Shown piece by piece: positions 1 to 11,006 of a stretch of 64,000 nt of DNA. The stretch lies in NCBI GenBank assembly GCA_907163375.1, contig CAJQUW010016946.1, positions 496,001-560,000 on the forward strand. The letters run 5' to 3'. The notes under the pieces were generated by a model. The model worked only from the letters and a program-made list of their open reading frames with translations, was not told where the DNA came from and searched no databases. The stretch's first letter is position 1; each line of letters begins with the position of its first letter. The position numbers and the translations under genes are program-made. Origin of the DNA: Prostheceraeus crozeri (Eukaryota > Platyhelminthes > Polycladida > Euryleptidae).

Positions 1-432
1 TCCAGTGGACGGATTTTGACGTGCAATAGCTAGTTTGAAAGCTAAGAGTGAGACAAATTCACTGAAAGAAACGGCTTGTTCATATCTGTCTTCGTTTAGA
101 TGTGAGACGCCATTTAAGATTTTGGGAGATTGGCGAAAAACGACAGAGTTAGAATTTTGGACGTTTTGGGCTCTAGCGTCAAAACGAAGCATCGGATGGA
201 AAACGGATTTCAGATTTGGAATCAGCATGAAATTCTCTATCAACATGGTGAGTTTCAAGTCAATCGGAGAGAAAAAATTTTCAACATTTTTCGAAGAAAC
301 GAGTTAGAATTTTTGCGATGGCTGTGGGCTGTAGAGCCAAAACGAAGCATCGGATGGGAAAACCGAGGCCAGATTCGGATTCAGCGTCAAATTCTACATG
401 GAACTGGTGTTTTTTCAGCTCAATCGGAGCAC
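1..432 (-). repeat. Inverted fragment of the A/A'/B satellite
   Basis: This stretch is the reverse complement of the satellite seen at 13.1-15.3 kb and 22.3-54.7 kb: block B, then A', then a diverged A monomer ending at about 432, where the promoter-bearing cap begins. It is cut by the window edge, so a satellite array in the opposite orientation probably continues to the left. The open frames here are satellite frames, not genes. Confidence 0.9.
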
Positions 433-477
433 TAGAACCGGCGATAGAAGCGTTTTAAGTGTTTGGATGATGGATCT

Positions 478-567
478 TACGTCATCAGCTGATCGCCACA
501 CAGTATATAAGATGGGAGCCGAGAGAGACTTGTCATTAAGACGAGAGCGATTGTCAGAGGTAGGTCG
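478..567 (+). promoter_or_regulatory. Core promoter of the cap, left arm (intact)
   Basis: TATATAA lies at 504-510. The initiator TCATT has its A at 535, 31 bp from the first T of the TATA box, which is the expected spacing. A DPE-like GGTCG lies at 563-567, one base off the ideal place. A bZIP/CRE-like TTACGTCA lies at 478-485. The promoter points away from the satellite, into the island. The motifs and spacing are seen directly; activity is inferred. Confidence 0.6.
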
Positions 568-1618
568 TCTCTCTGAGCTCCGATGATAGCTTCGGACATT
601 CCAAACTCCGGGTTTCTGTAAGAAACCGACTTAGAAAATTTCATTGCTGATATCAGCTAAGCCGTCAGACTTAGAGGTTAGCCAGGAGATGGCCTTCATC
701 TCCAGGCCATAAAAGACTCCAAAACTTTAAAGGCTCGTAACTTTGCTTCTACAAGTCCGTTTGACTTGATTCAAAAAAGGTTCGGTCGCTATTGACCTGC
801 CCTAAGTGATAGGCTACTTATAAAATTTCATAAGTACTGCTAAAAAGTTGAAAAATTGAAATTCACTAGTTTTGGAGGTTTTCTGGGGTTTTCGACCCTG
901 CTGAAGTCAATGAAAGCATTTTTAATGATGTCTGAGCCAGTCTTCTCATGGTATAAGCGGGCCTTTCACAGAAAGCGAGCAAGACACGGAGAGTTTTGCT
1001 GTAATATTCCACTGACAGGGTGATCCTTCGGGACGGCGGACGATGCCGTAGTGATAAGTGTGGCAAGGGAGTGTGTCATATTTTAGACCGAAACCGCTGG
1101 GGGAACTCATGTTGGGCATTTGACAAAGTTCTCAACGTAGCACTTTGAACGCCAATCGGTTGAGTCTTAGCTATCTTGTCATGGGTGGCCTCTAAACATC
1201 TCCATTGCAAAACGCTGGTGAATCAAGCTCTCTACGGCTTGCTATCAAGCTGATCAATGCAATAACTTGGGATGTTTCCTCAAGGTTTTCAAGTATGCTG
1301 AGTTCAAATCTGCTATCAGATTTCAAATTTAACTAAGTCTAAGGCAGCTTTGAGGGGTTAGATTCCAGCTACTGTTCACTACCTCTGACTCGGCGTTGCT
1401 GTTAACACTTCGGGGCAGTGACAATGATGTCTTAAGCTGTAAATAGCGGGTATCGGGGAAGATCTCTCACTTCCCTAGTGATCAGTACAAGGCCTTCGGG
1501 CTGTCGACGGGATCGAGTGCCACTCACTACACTCAAATCTATCATTCCTCACTAAGTGTAATGCTTTAGGCTGTATACTACATGATTCCAAACTTATACA
1601 AATTTCATTATCTTACAG
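535..1618 (+). other. Probable leader exon (535-559) and intron of about 1.06 kb, left arm
   Basis: From the predicted start at 535 a 25-nt leader ends at a donor-like AGAG/GTAGGT (GT at 560). The next good acceptor, TTATCTTACAG, ends at 1618, 19 nt before the ATG at 1638. The sequence between has many short ATGs and no convincing frame, which suits an intron. The same leader and donor occur in island 2 in front of a different open frame. This is inference from splice-site consensus only. A second donor-like GT near 1556-1558 would give an intron of only about 61 nt. Confidence 0.4.
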
Positions 1619-1624
1619 TTAACG

Positions 1625-2121
1625 AGAAATCTCAATCATGCAGACGCCGAACACTCAAGCCAGCTCTCCTCGTGGACCGCAGTTAAGACCGCGAAATTTA
1701 TTTCATGAATTTGTTAGACTAGAGGAGCAAGACAGAGTCCACAACAATCTTGCTCGGATTGGCAATCCGATGACAGCAAGTGTTACCAATCCAATGGAAT
1801 GGCGCTACATTCCACCCTCCACTCACATACCAACTAGCGTGGAAGTCGACACTGCTACCATGGAGAGAACCAAAGACTCTCTCAGCAGAATCAGTAGGCT
1901 GTAAGATGACTGATGACGACCCCCGAGAACGAACCACCGGCCCTGATAAGGGCCACCATGGGGCAAGATTTGATAGAACCTCCTCGCGGTTTGCCCTGGG
2001 CAGTCTTCAGACTGGCGAATACTATCATTAAGTTGAAGCTGCTATCAGTCAACTTGAACGTTGCAAATGAAGTTCGGTGTAATACTCCTTTCGACGGACG
2101 TTCCTGTAAAGGGCGGCGGTG
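1625..2121 (+). repeat. Internal repeat X, copy 1, left arm
   Basis: About 490 bp from the small open frame to a GGGCGGCGG block. A second direct copy lies at 2866-3356 and a partial one at about 2695-2820. Mirror copies lie at 10520-11020 and 9290-9790, and about 180 bp of it recurs in island 2 at 19750-19930. Around 2033-2055 an AAGTTGA/TCAACTT inverted repeat frames the motif GCTATCAG. Confidence 0.8.
1638..1904 (+). CDS. Hypothetical 88-aa protein of the cap, left arm
   Basis: I do not recognise this protein. It starts at an ATG 19 nt after a good 3' splice site and about 1.1 kb from the TATA/initiator promoter; the stop TAA overlaps a donor-like GTAAGA. It is rich in P, S, T and R in its first 20 residues, with a charged middle (around LEEQDRVHNN) and no signal peptide, membrane segment or known motif. 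An identical-length frame is mirrored at 10740-11006. A diverged second copy at about 2870-3136 keeps the frame open but has lost the ATG, and every base difference I can see between the two changes an amino acid. It may therefore be a real small gene or a chance frame in a 5' region. Confidence 0.35.
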   Translation: MQTPNTQASSPRGPQLRPRNLFHEFVRLEEQDRVHNNLARIGNPMTASVTNPMEWRYIPPSTHIPTSVEVDTATMERTKDSLSRISRL

Positions 2122-2125
2122 AAAA

Positions 2126-2224
2126 AATTTATTATGGCATGTATTTCAAAAGGTCTTCATCGTCAATATCGTCCCAGAGTCTGACTTCACACAGATCACA
2201 AAAACAGTTCACCTGCTTCAATCG
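2126..2224 (-). pseudogene. Tail fragment of the 149-aa gene, left arm
   Basis: On the minus strand this matches the last roughly 100 bp of the gene at 18772-19221, including the end of the coding part, the stop and the AATAAA. Homology stops abruptly at about 2224. It is a relic showing that the palindrome arm derives from an element that once held the whole gene. Confidence 0.85.
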
Positions 2225-2865
2225 CCTTTACATCTAGTGACTATACATTTGTCCTGCTATCAGATTGTTTTGACTTGCTATCTAGTTGAATAGTCTCTTG
2301 CTATCAAGAGATTCACTTCTGCTCATAAAGCACATCATCGCTGTAATACCTCCTTTGCTCGAGCGTTCCTTCGGGACGGCGGGTACTGCCGTAGAGGGAT
2401 TGTGTTGCACGGGTTGTTCGTCGTTTGTTAGACCGAAACCTCTGAGCCGTTGCTCATGTTGGGCGTTCGACTTCATACTCAACGTGACGCTTTCTCTCGC
2501 CAGGTCAGACTACTTCAGCCATTCGACAAAGGTTAGTCTTTATGATATGGAGTAGAGTGAAATGTAATTCATTAGATGTCCCTTCAATGATTGCTCCCAT
2601 AATAAACGTTGATGAGACAAATGAAATGATTCTCATCTTCCTTTTTCAGTGATTGAAATCTACTAACACACTACCGTATAATTGTCCACTATGGGGCAAG
2701 ACATGATAGAGCCTCCACGCGATTTGCCCTGGGCAGTCTTTAGACTGATGACAGTCTTTAGACTGGCGAATACTATCACTAAGTTGAATCTGCTATCAGT
2801 CAACTTGAACGCTGCATTGTATTAGAGGGGTATATAAATCACTGCCTCTCATTTCATTTCATTTC
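2225..2865 (+). repeat. Diverged internal repeats of the arm, no gene seen
   Basis: This stretch contains four TGCTATC motifs (near 2256, 2277, 2299 and 2791) and a conserved block at 2342-2394 (TGTAATA ... CGTTCCTTCGGGACGGCGG). A second conserved segment follows at about 2428-2473 and matches 1083-1125. From about 2695 a partial copy of repeat X follows. The open frames here are short and mirrored on the other strand of the right arm; none has supporting features. Confidence 0.6.
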
Positions 2866-3356
2866 AATCATACAGACGCCGAACACTCAAGCCAGCTCTC
2901 CTCACGGACTGCAGTTAAGACCGCGAAATTTATTTCATGAATTTGCTAGACTAGAGGAGCAAGACAGAGTCCACAACAATCTTACTCGGATTGGCAATGC
3001 GATGACAGCAAGTGTTACCAATCCAATGGAATGGCGCTACATTCCACCCTCCACTCACATGCCAACTAGCATGGAAGTCGACACTGCTACCATGGAGAGA
3101 GTCAAAGACTCTCTCAGCAGAATCAGTAGGCTGTAAGATGACTGATGACGACCCCCGAGAACGAACCACCGGCCCTGATAAGGGCCACCAGGGGGCAAGA
3201 CATGATAGAACCTCCTCGCGGTTTGCCCTGGGCAGTCTTCGGACTGGCGAATACTATCATTAAGTTGAAGCTGCTATCAGTCAACTTGAACGTTGCAAAT
3301 GAAGTTCGGTGTAATACTTCCTTTCGACGGGCGTTCCTGTAAAGGGCGGCGGTGAA
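2866..3356 (+). repeat. Internal repeat X, copy 2, left arm
   Basis: This is a direct duplicate of 1625-2121 with scattered substitutions. The start codon of copy 1 reads ATACAG here, and CATACAG could serve as a splice acceptor. It ends in the same TGTAATA ... GGGCGGCGG block at 3310-3365. Confidence 0.8.
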
Positions 3357-3779
3357 ACCCGTAGCTATGTATACAGCAAGGGGCATTCGGCAATGGTCAA
3401 TCTTGTTAAACCTCTCTGCGTCATGTTTATAACTGATTGCCTCTGTCTCAACGTAGTATGCATTCGCGCCAGGGCGACATTTAGCCAACTGTCGAAGGTT
3501 GCCTTATAAACTTTCCATTGCATACGTTATGAGAACCATGAGTTCTACCTGTCTCTATCAATGAGACGAATTGATGAATGGAATGAAATGGGAGGACACT
3601 CACGCGCCACACGCAACATAACACACTTCTCTCTTTCGTAGTCTAACAAGCTCTTTACACATGGATCGCAGTCGATTGCTATCCCCGAATCATGTAAGCT
3701 ATCTTAATTTTATTTAACACTCTTTCATCTACCATTATCACCCATATGAAATGTTATAAGATTTACAAGTTAGACTAAG
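3357..3779 (+). other. Segment Y of the arm, no gene seen
   Basis: This unique-looking stretch lies between repeat X and the minisatellite. It is mirrored at about 8880-9290 and present again in island 2 at 19308-19750. A 121-codon frame runs across its minus strand, but copies are too alike to test for selection. Confidence 0.5.
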
Positions 3780-6622
3780 CGTTCTACTATTTGTAAATGA
3801 AAGATATAGTTTCAACAGTTTACAGATTAAAAATAAAGTTTCAACAGTGTGTACTTTAGAAATAAAGTTTTATCTGTTTGTATGTTAAAAGAAAATTTCA
3901 TCAGTTAACAAGTTAAAAATAAAGTTTCAATAGTGTGTACGTTAGAAATAAAGTTTTAGCTGTTTGCAAGTTAAAAATAATGTTTCAAGAGTTTACAAGT
4001 TAGAAATTAAGTTTCAATGGTGCATACGTTAGAAATAAAGTTTTAGCTGTTTGTATATCAAAATAAAGTTTCAAGAGTTTACAAGTTAGAAATAAAGTTT
4101 CAATAGTGTATGCGTTGGAAATAAAGTTTTAGCTGTTTGTATATCAAAATAAAGTTTCAAGAGTTTGCAAGTTAGAAATAAAGTTTCAATAGTGTATATG
4201 TTAGAAATAAAGGTGTAACTGTTTGTAAAAATAAGATCGCAAGATTTACTAGTTTACAAGTTAGACTAAGTGTAAATTAAAAATAAAATTATATCTGTTC
4301 ACGAGTTAAAGCGTTGGTGCAACGATGAACAATTAATAAGCTGAAAAGTTTTAGATTCACTTTAACATTACCATATGTTTACAGATAGAAATGTATCACA
4401 GCAAAGCTACTTCATGAGTTAGTTTGCCAGGAGTGTATCATCTCAAACTTTCACTCCGACTGTGGAACATTGATTTCCATGATGAAGATTTAAACAGTTA
4501 GATTCGATGACAAACAAGATTTACTAGTTTACAAGTTGGACAAAGCGTTCTACTATTTGTAAATGAAATATATCACTTCAGCAGTTTACCAGTTAAAAAT
4601 AAAGTTTCAACAGTCAACCAGTTAAAAATAAAGTTTCAACACTCTACAAATTAAAAGTCAGAAATGAAATAAAGTTTCAATAATGTGTACGTTTGAAACA
4701 AAGTTTCAACCGTTTACAAGTTAAAATTAAAGGTTCAATAGTTTATAAGTTAAGAACAAAGTTTCAATAGTGTGTATGTTAAGAATAAAGTTTTATCTGT
4801 TTGTATGTTAGAAATAAAATGAAGTTTCACCAGTTGGCAAGTTAAGAATAAAGTTTTATCTGCTTGTATGTCAGAAATAAAACAAAGTTTCAACCGTTTA
4901 CAAGTTAAAAATAAAGTTTCAATAGTTTACAAGTTAAGAATAAAGTTTCAATAGTGTGTATGTTAAGAATAAAGTTCTATCTGTTTATATGTTAGAAATA
5001 AAATGAAGTTTCACCAGTTGGCAAGTTAAGAATAAAGTTCTATCTATTTGTATGTTAGAAATAAAACAAAGTTTCAACCGTTTACAAGTTAAAAATAAAG
5101 TTTCAATAGTTTACACCTTAAACCAATGTTTCAATAGTGTGTATGTTAAGAATAAAGTTCTATCTGTTTATATGTTAGAAATAGAATAAAGTTTCACCAG
5201 TTTACAAGTTAAGAATAAAGTTCTATCTGTTTGTATGTTAGAAATAAAATGAAGTTTCATCAGTTTACAAGTTAAGAATAAAGTTCTATCTGTTTGTATG
5301 TTAGAAATAAAATGAAGTTTCATCAGTTTACAAGTTAAGAATAAAGTTTTATATGTTTGTATGTTAGAAATAAAACAAAGTTTGAACCGTTAACAAGTTA
5401 AAAATAAAGTTTCAATAGTTTACAAGTTAAAACTAATGTTTCAATAGTGCGTATGTTGAGAATAAAGTTTTATCTGTTTGTATGTTAGAAATAAAATGAA
5501 GCTTCACCAGCTTACAAGTTAAGAATAAAGTTTTATCTGCTTGTATGTTAGAAATAAAATGAAGTTTCACCAGTTTACAAATTAAGATTAAAATTTCAAT
5601 AGTGTGTACGTTAAAAATAAAGTTTCAACAGTGTCTACGTTAGAAATAAAGTTTTATCTTTTTGTAAAGTACGATCGTAGGATTTACTAGTTTGCAAGTT
5701 AGACTCAGTATTCTACTAGTTGTAAATGAAAAATATCGTTTCAACAGTTTACAGATTAAAATAAAGTTTCAAGAGTGTGTACGTTAGAAATAAAGTTATG
5801 ACTGTTTGTGTGTGTGTGTGTATGTGTTGGAAATAAAATAAAGTTTCAACCGTTGACAAGTTAAGAATAAAGTTCTATCTGTTTATATGTTAGAAATAAA
5901 ATGAAGTTTCAACCGTTTACAAGTTAAAAATAAAGTTTCAACAGTGTCTACGTTAGAAATAAAGTTTTATCTGTTTGTAAAGTACGATCGTAGGATTTAC
6001 TAGTTTGCAAGTTAGACTCAGCATTCTACTAGTTGTAAATGAAAAATATCGTTTCAACAGTTTACAGATTTAAATAAAGTTTCAATAGTGTGTACGTTAG
6101 AAATAAAGTTATGACTGTTTGTGTGTGTGTGTATGTGTGTGTTAGAAATAAAATAAAGTTTCAACCGTTTACAAGTTAAAAATAAAGTTTCAACAGTGTG
6201 TACGTCAGAAATAAATTTTTATCTGTTTATATGTTAGAAACAAAACAAAGTTTCAACAGTTTACAAGCTGAAAAATAAAGTTTCAACAGTGTGTACGTTA
6301 GGGATAAAGTTTATCTGTTTGTAAGTTAGAAATAAAGTTTTAACTGCTTGTATGTTAGAAATAGAGGTGTATAACAGTTTATATGCTAGAAAGAAAGGTA
6401 TAACTGTTTGTAAGACAAGATCGTAAGATTTACTAGTTTGCAAGTTAGACTCAGCGTTCTACTAGTTGTAAATGAAAAATATCGTTTCAACAGTTTACAG
6501 ATTAAAATAAAGTTTCAATAGTGTGTATGATGGAAATAAAGTTGAAGCGCTTTGTGCGTTAGAAATAAAGTTTCAGCCGTTTACAAGTTCAAAATAAAGT
6601 TTCAACAGTGTGTACGTTAGAA
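3780..6622 (+). repeat. AATAAA-rich minisatellite, left arm
   Basis: Degenerate tandem repeats of about 29-30 bp, of the form AAATAAAGTTTCAA followed by AGTTTACAAGTTA, or the variant AAAGTTTTATCTG then TTTGTATGTTAG. A non-repetitive interlude at about 4230-4520 is mirrored at 8040-8360. Three copies of a second interlude (about 5665-5745, 5985-6070 and 6418-6500) and two GT runs (5809-5825 and 6119-6140) lie only in the left arm. The tract is about 2.8 kb here against 2.1 kb in the right arm. Confidence 0.95.
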
Positions 6623-6755
6623 ATAAATGAAAGTGAGAACTTCATCGTATGAGTATTCAAAGCATGTCTTGTAAATCAAATGTGTATCGTACCGACATGA
6701 TAGAATCAAGCTTGACAAACGTGTTTATCAAGTTCATTTGCTTCTGAAACATTAG
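6623..6755. other. Unique spacer at the palindrome centre
   Basis: About 130 bp free of the minisatellite motif, lying between the two inverted minisatellite tracts. No gene or motif is recognised. Together with the unmirrored inner part of the left arm it would form the loop of any hairpin. Confidence 0.8.
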
Positions 6756-8878
6756 TTTTAACGTGTAAACTATTGAAACTTTATTTTTAACTTGTTAACG
6801 GTTGAAACTTTGTTTTATTTCTAACATACAAACAGATAAAACTTTATTCTTAACTTGTAAACTGATGAAACTTCATTTTATTTCTAACATACAAACAGAT
6901 AGAACTGTATTCTTAACTTGCCAACTGGTAAAACTTCATTTTATTTCTAACATATAAACAGATAGAACTTTATTCTTAACATACACACTATTGAAACATT
7001 AGTTTTAACGTGTAAACTATTGAAACTTTATTTTTAACTTGTAAACGGTTGAAACTTTGTTTTATTTCTAACATACAAATAGATAGAACTTTATTCTTAA
7101 CTTGCCAACTGGTGAAACTTCATTTTATTTCTAACATATAAACAGATAGAACTTTATTCTTAACATACACACTATTGAAACTTTATTCTTAACTTTTAAA
7201 CTATTGAAACTTTAATTTTAACTTGTAAACGGTTGAAACTTTGTTTCTAGCGTGCACATTATTGAAACTTTATTTTTAACTTGTTAACGGTTGAAACTTT
7301 GTTTTATTTCTAACATACAAACAGATAGAACTTTATTCTTAACTTGTAAACTGGTGAAGCTTCATTCTATTTCTGACATATAAACAGATAGAACTTTATT
7401 CTTAACATACACACTATTGAAACTTTATTCTTAACTTCTAAACTATTGAAACTTTATTTTTAACTTGTAAACGGTTGAAACTTTGTTTTATTTCTAACAT
7501 ACAAATAGATAAAACTTTATTCTTAACTTGTAAACTGGTGAAGCTTCATTCTATTTCTAACATATAAACAGATAGAACTTTATTCTTAACATACACACTA
7601 TTGAAACATTAGTTTTAACATGTAAACTATTGAAGCTTTATTTTTTACTTGTAAACTGTTGGAATTTTGTTTTATTTCTAACATACAAGCAGATAAAACT
7701 TTATTCTTAACTTGCCAACTGGTGAAACTTCATTTTATTTCTAACATACAAACAGATAAAACTTTATTCTTAACATACACACTATTGAAACTTTATTTTT
7801 AACGTGTTAACTATTGAAACTTTATTTTTTAACTTGTTAACGGTTGAAACTTTGTTTCAAACGTACACATTATTGAAACTTTATTTCATTTCTGACTTTT
7901 AGTTTGTAGACTGTTGAAACTTTATTTTTAACTGGTAGACTGTTGAAACTTTATTTTTAACTTGTAGACTGTTGAAACTTTATTTCTAACTGGTTAACTG
8001 TTGAAATGATATCTATCATTTACAAATAGTAGAACGCTTTGTCCAACTTGTAAACTAGTAAATCTTGTTTGTCATCGAATCTAACTGTTTAAATCTTCAT
8101 CATGGAAATCAATGTTCCACAGTCGGAGTGAAAGTTTGAGATGATACACTCCTGGCAAACTAACTCATGAAGTAGCTTTGCTGTGATACATTTCTATCTG
8201 TAAACATATGGTAATGTTAAAGTGAATCTAAAACTTTTCAGCTTATTAATTGTTCATCGTTGCACCAACGCTTTAACTCGTGAACAGATATAATTTTATT
8301 TTTAATTTACACTTAGTCTAACTTGTAAACTAGTAAATCTTGCGATCTTATTTTTACAAACAGTTACACCTTTATCTCTAACATATACACTATTGAAACT
8401 TTATTTCTAACTTGCAAACTCTTGAAACTTTATTTTGATATACAAACAGCTAAAACTTTATTTCTAACGCATACACTATTGAAACTTTATTTCTAACTTG
8501 TAAACTCTTGAAACTTTATTTTGATATACAAACAGCTAAAACTTTATTTCTAACGTATATACTATTGAAACTTTATTTCTAACTTGTAAACTCATGAAAC
8601 TTTATTTTGATATACAAACAGCTAAAACTTTATTTCTAACGTACACACTCTTGAAACATTATTTTTAACTTGCAAACAGCTAAAACTTTATTTCTAACGT
8701 ACACACTATTGAAACTTTATTTTTAACTTGTTAACTGATGAAACTTTCTTTTAACATACAAACAGATAAAACTTTATTTCTAACGTACACACTGTTGAAA
8801 CTTTATTTCTAATCTGTAAACTGTTGAAACTATATCTTTCATTTACAAATAGTAGAACGCTTAGTCTAACTTGTAAAT
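6756..8878 (-). repeat. AATAAA-rich minisatellite, right arm
   Basis: The same 29-30 bp repeats as at 3780-6622 but on the minus strand (GAAACTTTATTT read on the plus strand), about 0.7 kb shorter. The interlude at about 8040-8360 is the mirror of 4230-4520. Confidence 0.95.
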
Positions 8879-10418
8879 CTTATAACATTTCATATGGGTG
8901 ATAATGGTAGATGAAAGAGTGTTAAATAAAATTAAGATAGCTTACACTTCTGATACAGGGATAGCAATCGACTGCGATCCATGTGTAAAGAGCTTGTTAG
9001 ACTACGAAAGAGAGAAGTGTGTTATGTTGCGTGTGGCGCGTGAGTGTCCTCCCATTTCATTCCATTCATCAATTCGTCTCATTGATAGAGACAGGTAGAA
9101 CTCATGGTTCTCATAACGTATGCAATGGAAAGTTTATAAGGCAACCTTCGACAGTTGGCTAAATGTCGCCCTGGCGCGAATGCATACTACGTTGAGACAG
9201 AGGCAATCAGTTATAAACATGACGCAGAGAGGTTTAACAAGATTGACCATTGCCGAATGCCCCTTGCGGTATACATAGCTACGGGTTTCACCGCCGCCCT
9301 TTACAGGAACGCCCGTCGAAAGGAAGTATTACACCGAACTTCATTTGCAACGTTCAAGTTGACTGATAGCAGCTTCAACTTAATGATAGTATTCGCCAGT
9401 CTGAAGACTGCCCAGGGCAAACCGCGAGGAGGTTCTATCATGTCTTGCCCCCTGGTGGCCCTTATCAGGGCCGGTGGTTCGTTCTCGGGGGTCGTCATCA
9501 GTCATCTTACAGCCTACTGATTCTGCTGAGAGAGTCTTTGACTCTCTCCATGGTAGCAGTGTCGACTTCCATGCTAGTTGGCATGTGAGTGGAGGGTGGA
9601 ATGTAGCGCCATTCCATTGGATTGGTAACACTTGCTGTCATCGCATTGCCAATCCGAGTAAGATTGTTGTGGACTCTGTCTTGCTCCTCTAGTCTAGCAA
9701 ATTCATGAAATAAATTTCGCGGTCTTAACTGCAGTCCGTGAGGAGAGCTGGCTTGAGTGTTCGGCGTCTGTATGATTGAAATGAAATGAAATGAGAGGCA
9801 GTGATTTATATACCCCTCTAATACAATGCAGCGTTCAAGTTGACTGATAGCAGATTCAACTTAGTGATAGTATTCGCCAGTCTAAAGACTGTCATCAGTC
9901 TAAAGACTGCCCAGGGCAAATCGCGTGGAGGCTCTATCATGTCTTGCCCCATAGTGGGCGATTATACGGTAGTGTGTTAGTAGATTTCAATCACTGAAAA
10001 GGAAAGATGAGAATCATTTCATTTGTCTCATCAACGTTTATCATGGGAGCAATCATTGAAGGGACATCTAATGAATTACATTTCACTCTACTCCATATCA
10101 TAAAGACTAACCTTTGTCGAATGGCTGAAGTAGTCTGACCTGGCGAGAGAAAGCGTCACGTTGAGTATGAAGTCGAACGCCCAACATGAGCAACGGCTCA
10201 GAGGTTTCGGTCTAACAAACGACGAACAACCCGTGCAACACAATCCCTCTACGGCAGTACCCGCCGTCCCGAAGGAACGCTCGAGCAAAGGAGGTATTAC
10301 AGCGATGATGTGCTTTATGAGCAGAAGTGAATCTCTTGATAGCAAGAGACTATTCAACTAGATAGCAAGTCAAAACAATCTGATAGCAGGACAAATGTAT
10401 AGTCACTAGATGTAAAGG

Positions 10419-10519
10419 CGATTGAAGCAAGTGAACTGTTTTTGTGATCTGTGTGAAGTCAGACTCTGGGACGATATTGACGATGAAGACCTTTTGAAAT
10501 ACATGCCATAATAAATTTT
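10419..10519 (+). pseudogene. Tail fragment of the 149-aa gene, right arm
   Basis: Begins at CGATTGAAGC and matches 19129-19230 with a few substitutions, including stop and AATAAA. It is the mirror of 2126-2224. Confidence 0.85.
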
Positions 10520-10739
10520 TTCACCGCCGCCCTTTACAGGAACGTCCGTCGAAAGGAAGTATTACACCGAACTTCATTTGCAACGTTCAAGTTGACTGAT
10601 AGCAGCTTCAACTTAATGATAGTATTCGCCAGTCTAAAGACTGCCCAGGGCAAACCGCGAGGAGGTTCTATCATGTCTTGCCCCATGGTGGCCCTTATCA
10701 GGGCCGGTGGTTCGTTCTCGGGGGTCTTCATCAGTCATC

Positions 10740-11006
10740 TTACAGCCTACTGATTCTGCTGAGAGAGTCTTTGGTTCTCTCCATGGTAGCAGTGTCGACT
10801 TCCACGCTAGTTGGTATGTGAGTGGAGGGTGGAATGTAGCGCCATTCCATTGGATTGGTAACACTTGCTGTCATCGGATTGCCAATCCGAGCAAGATTGT
10901 TGTGGACTCTGTCTTGCTCCTCTAGTCTAACAAATTCATGAAATAAATTTCGCGGTCTTAACTGCGGTCCACGAGGAGAGCTGGCTTGAGTGTTCGGCGT
11001 CTGCAT
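10740..11006 (-). CDS. Hypothetical 88-aa protein of the cap, right arm
   Basis: Mirror of the open frame at 1638-1904 with the same length, start and stop. Here the upstream promoter is interrupted: the Harbinger insertion moves the TATA box about 0.94 kb from the initiator, so this copy is less likely to be expressed than the left one. No known domain is seen. The same doubts about coding status apply. Confidence 0.33.
   Translation of the reverse strand: MQTPNTQASSPRGPQLRPRNLFHEFVRLEEQDRVHNNLARIGNPMTASVTNPMEWRYIPPSTHIPTSVEVDTATMERTKDSLSRISRL

Larger units (their letters stand above)
433..6622 (+). repeat. Left arm of a large imperfect palindrome (island 1)
   Basis: The arm matches the reverse complement of 6756-13130. 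Paired landmarks at 1638/11006, 2286/10357 and 3145/9498 all sum to about 12643, so most of the arm is strictly collinear and nearly identical. From the outside in it holds the cap (433-1620), a small open frame (1638), diverged internal repeats (to about 3700) and the AATAAA minisatellite (3780-6622). The innermost 1 kb is not mirrored. The left arm lacks the Harbinger insertion found in the right arm, which argues that the duplication is older than that insertion and is not a simple read-folding artefact. Confidence 0.9.

Noticed and set aside
9155-9520. 121-codon frame (mirrored at 3123-3488, shorter at 19619-19930) as a gene
   Set aside because: It opens at TTG in a near-identical repeated segment, runs across non-coding blocks and has no domain. 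Copy similarity gives no evidence of selection.
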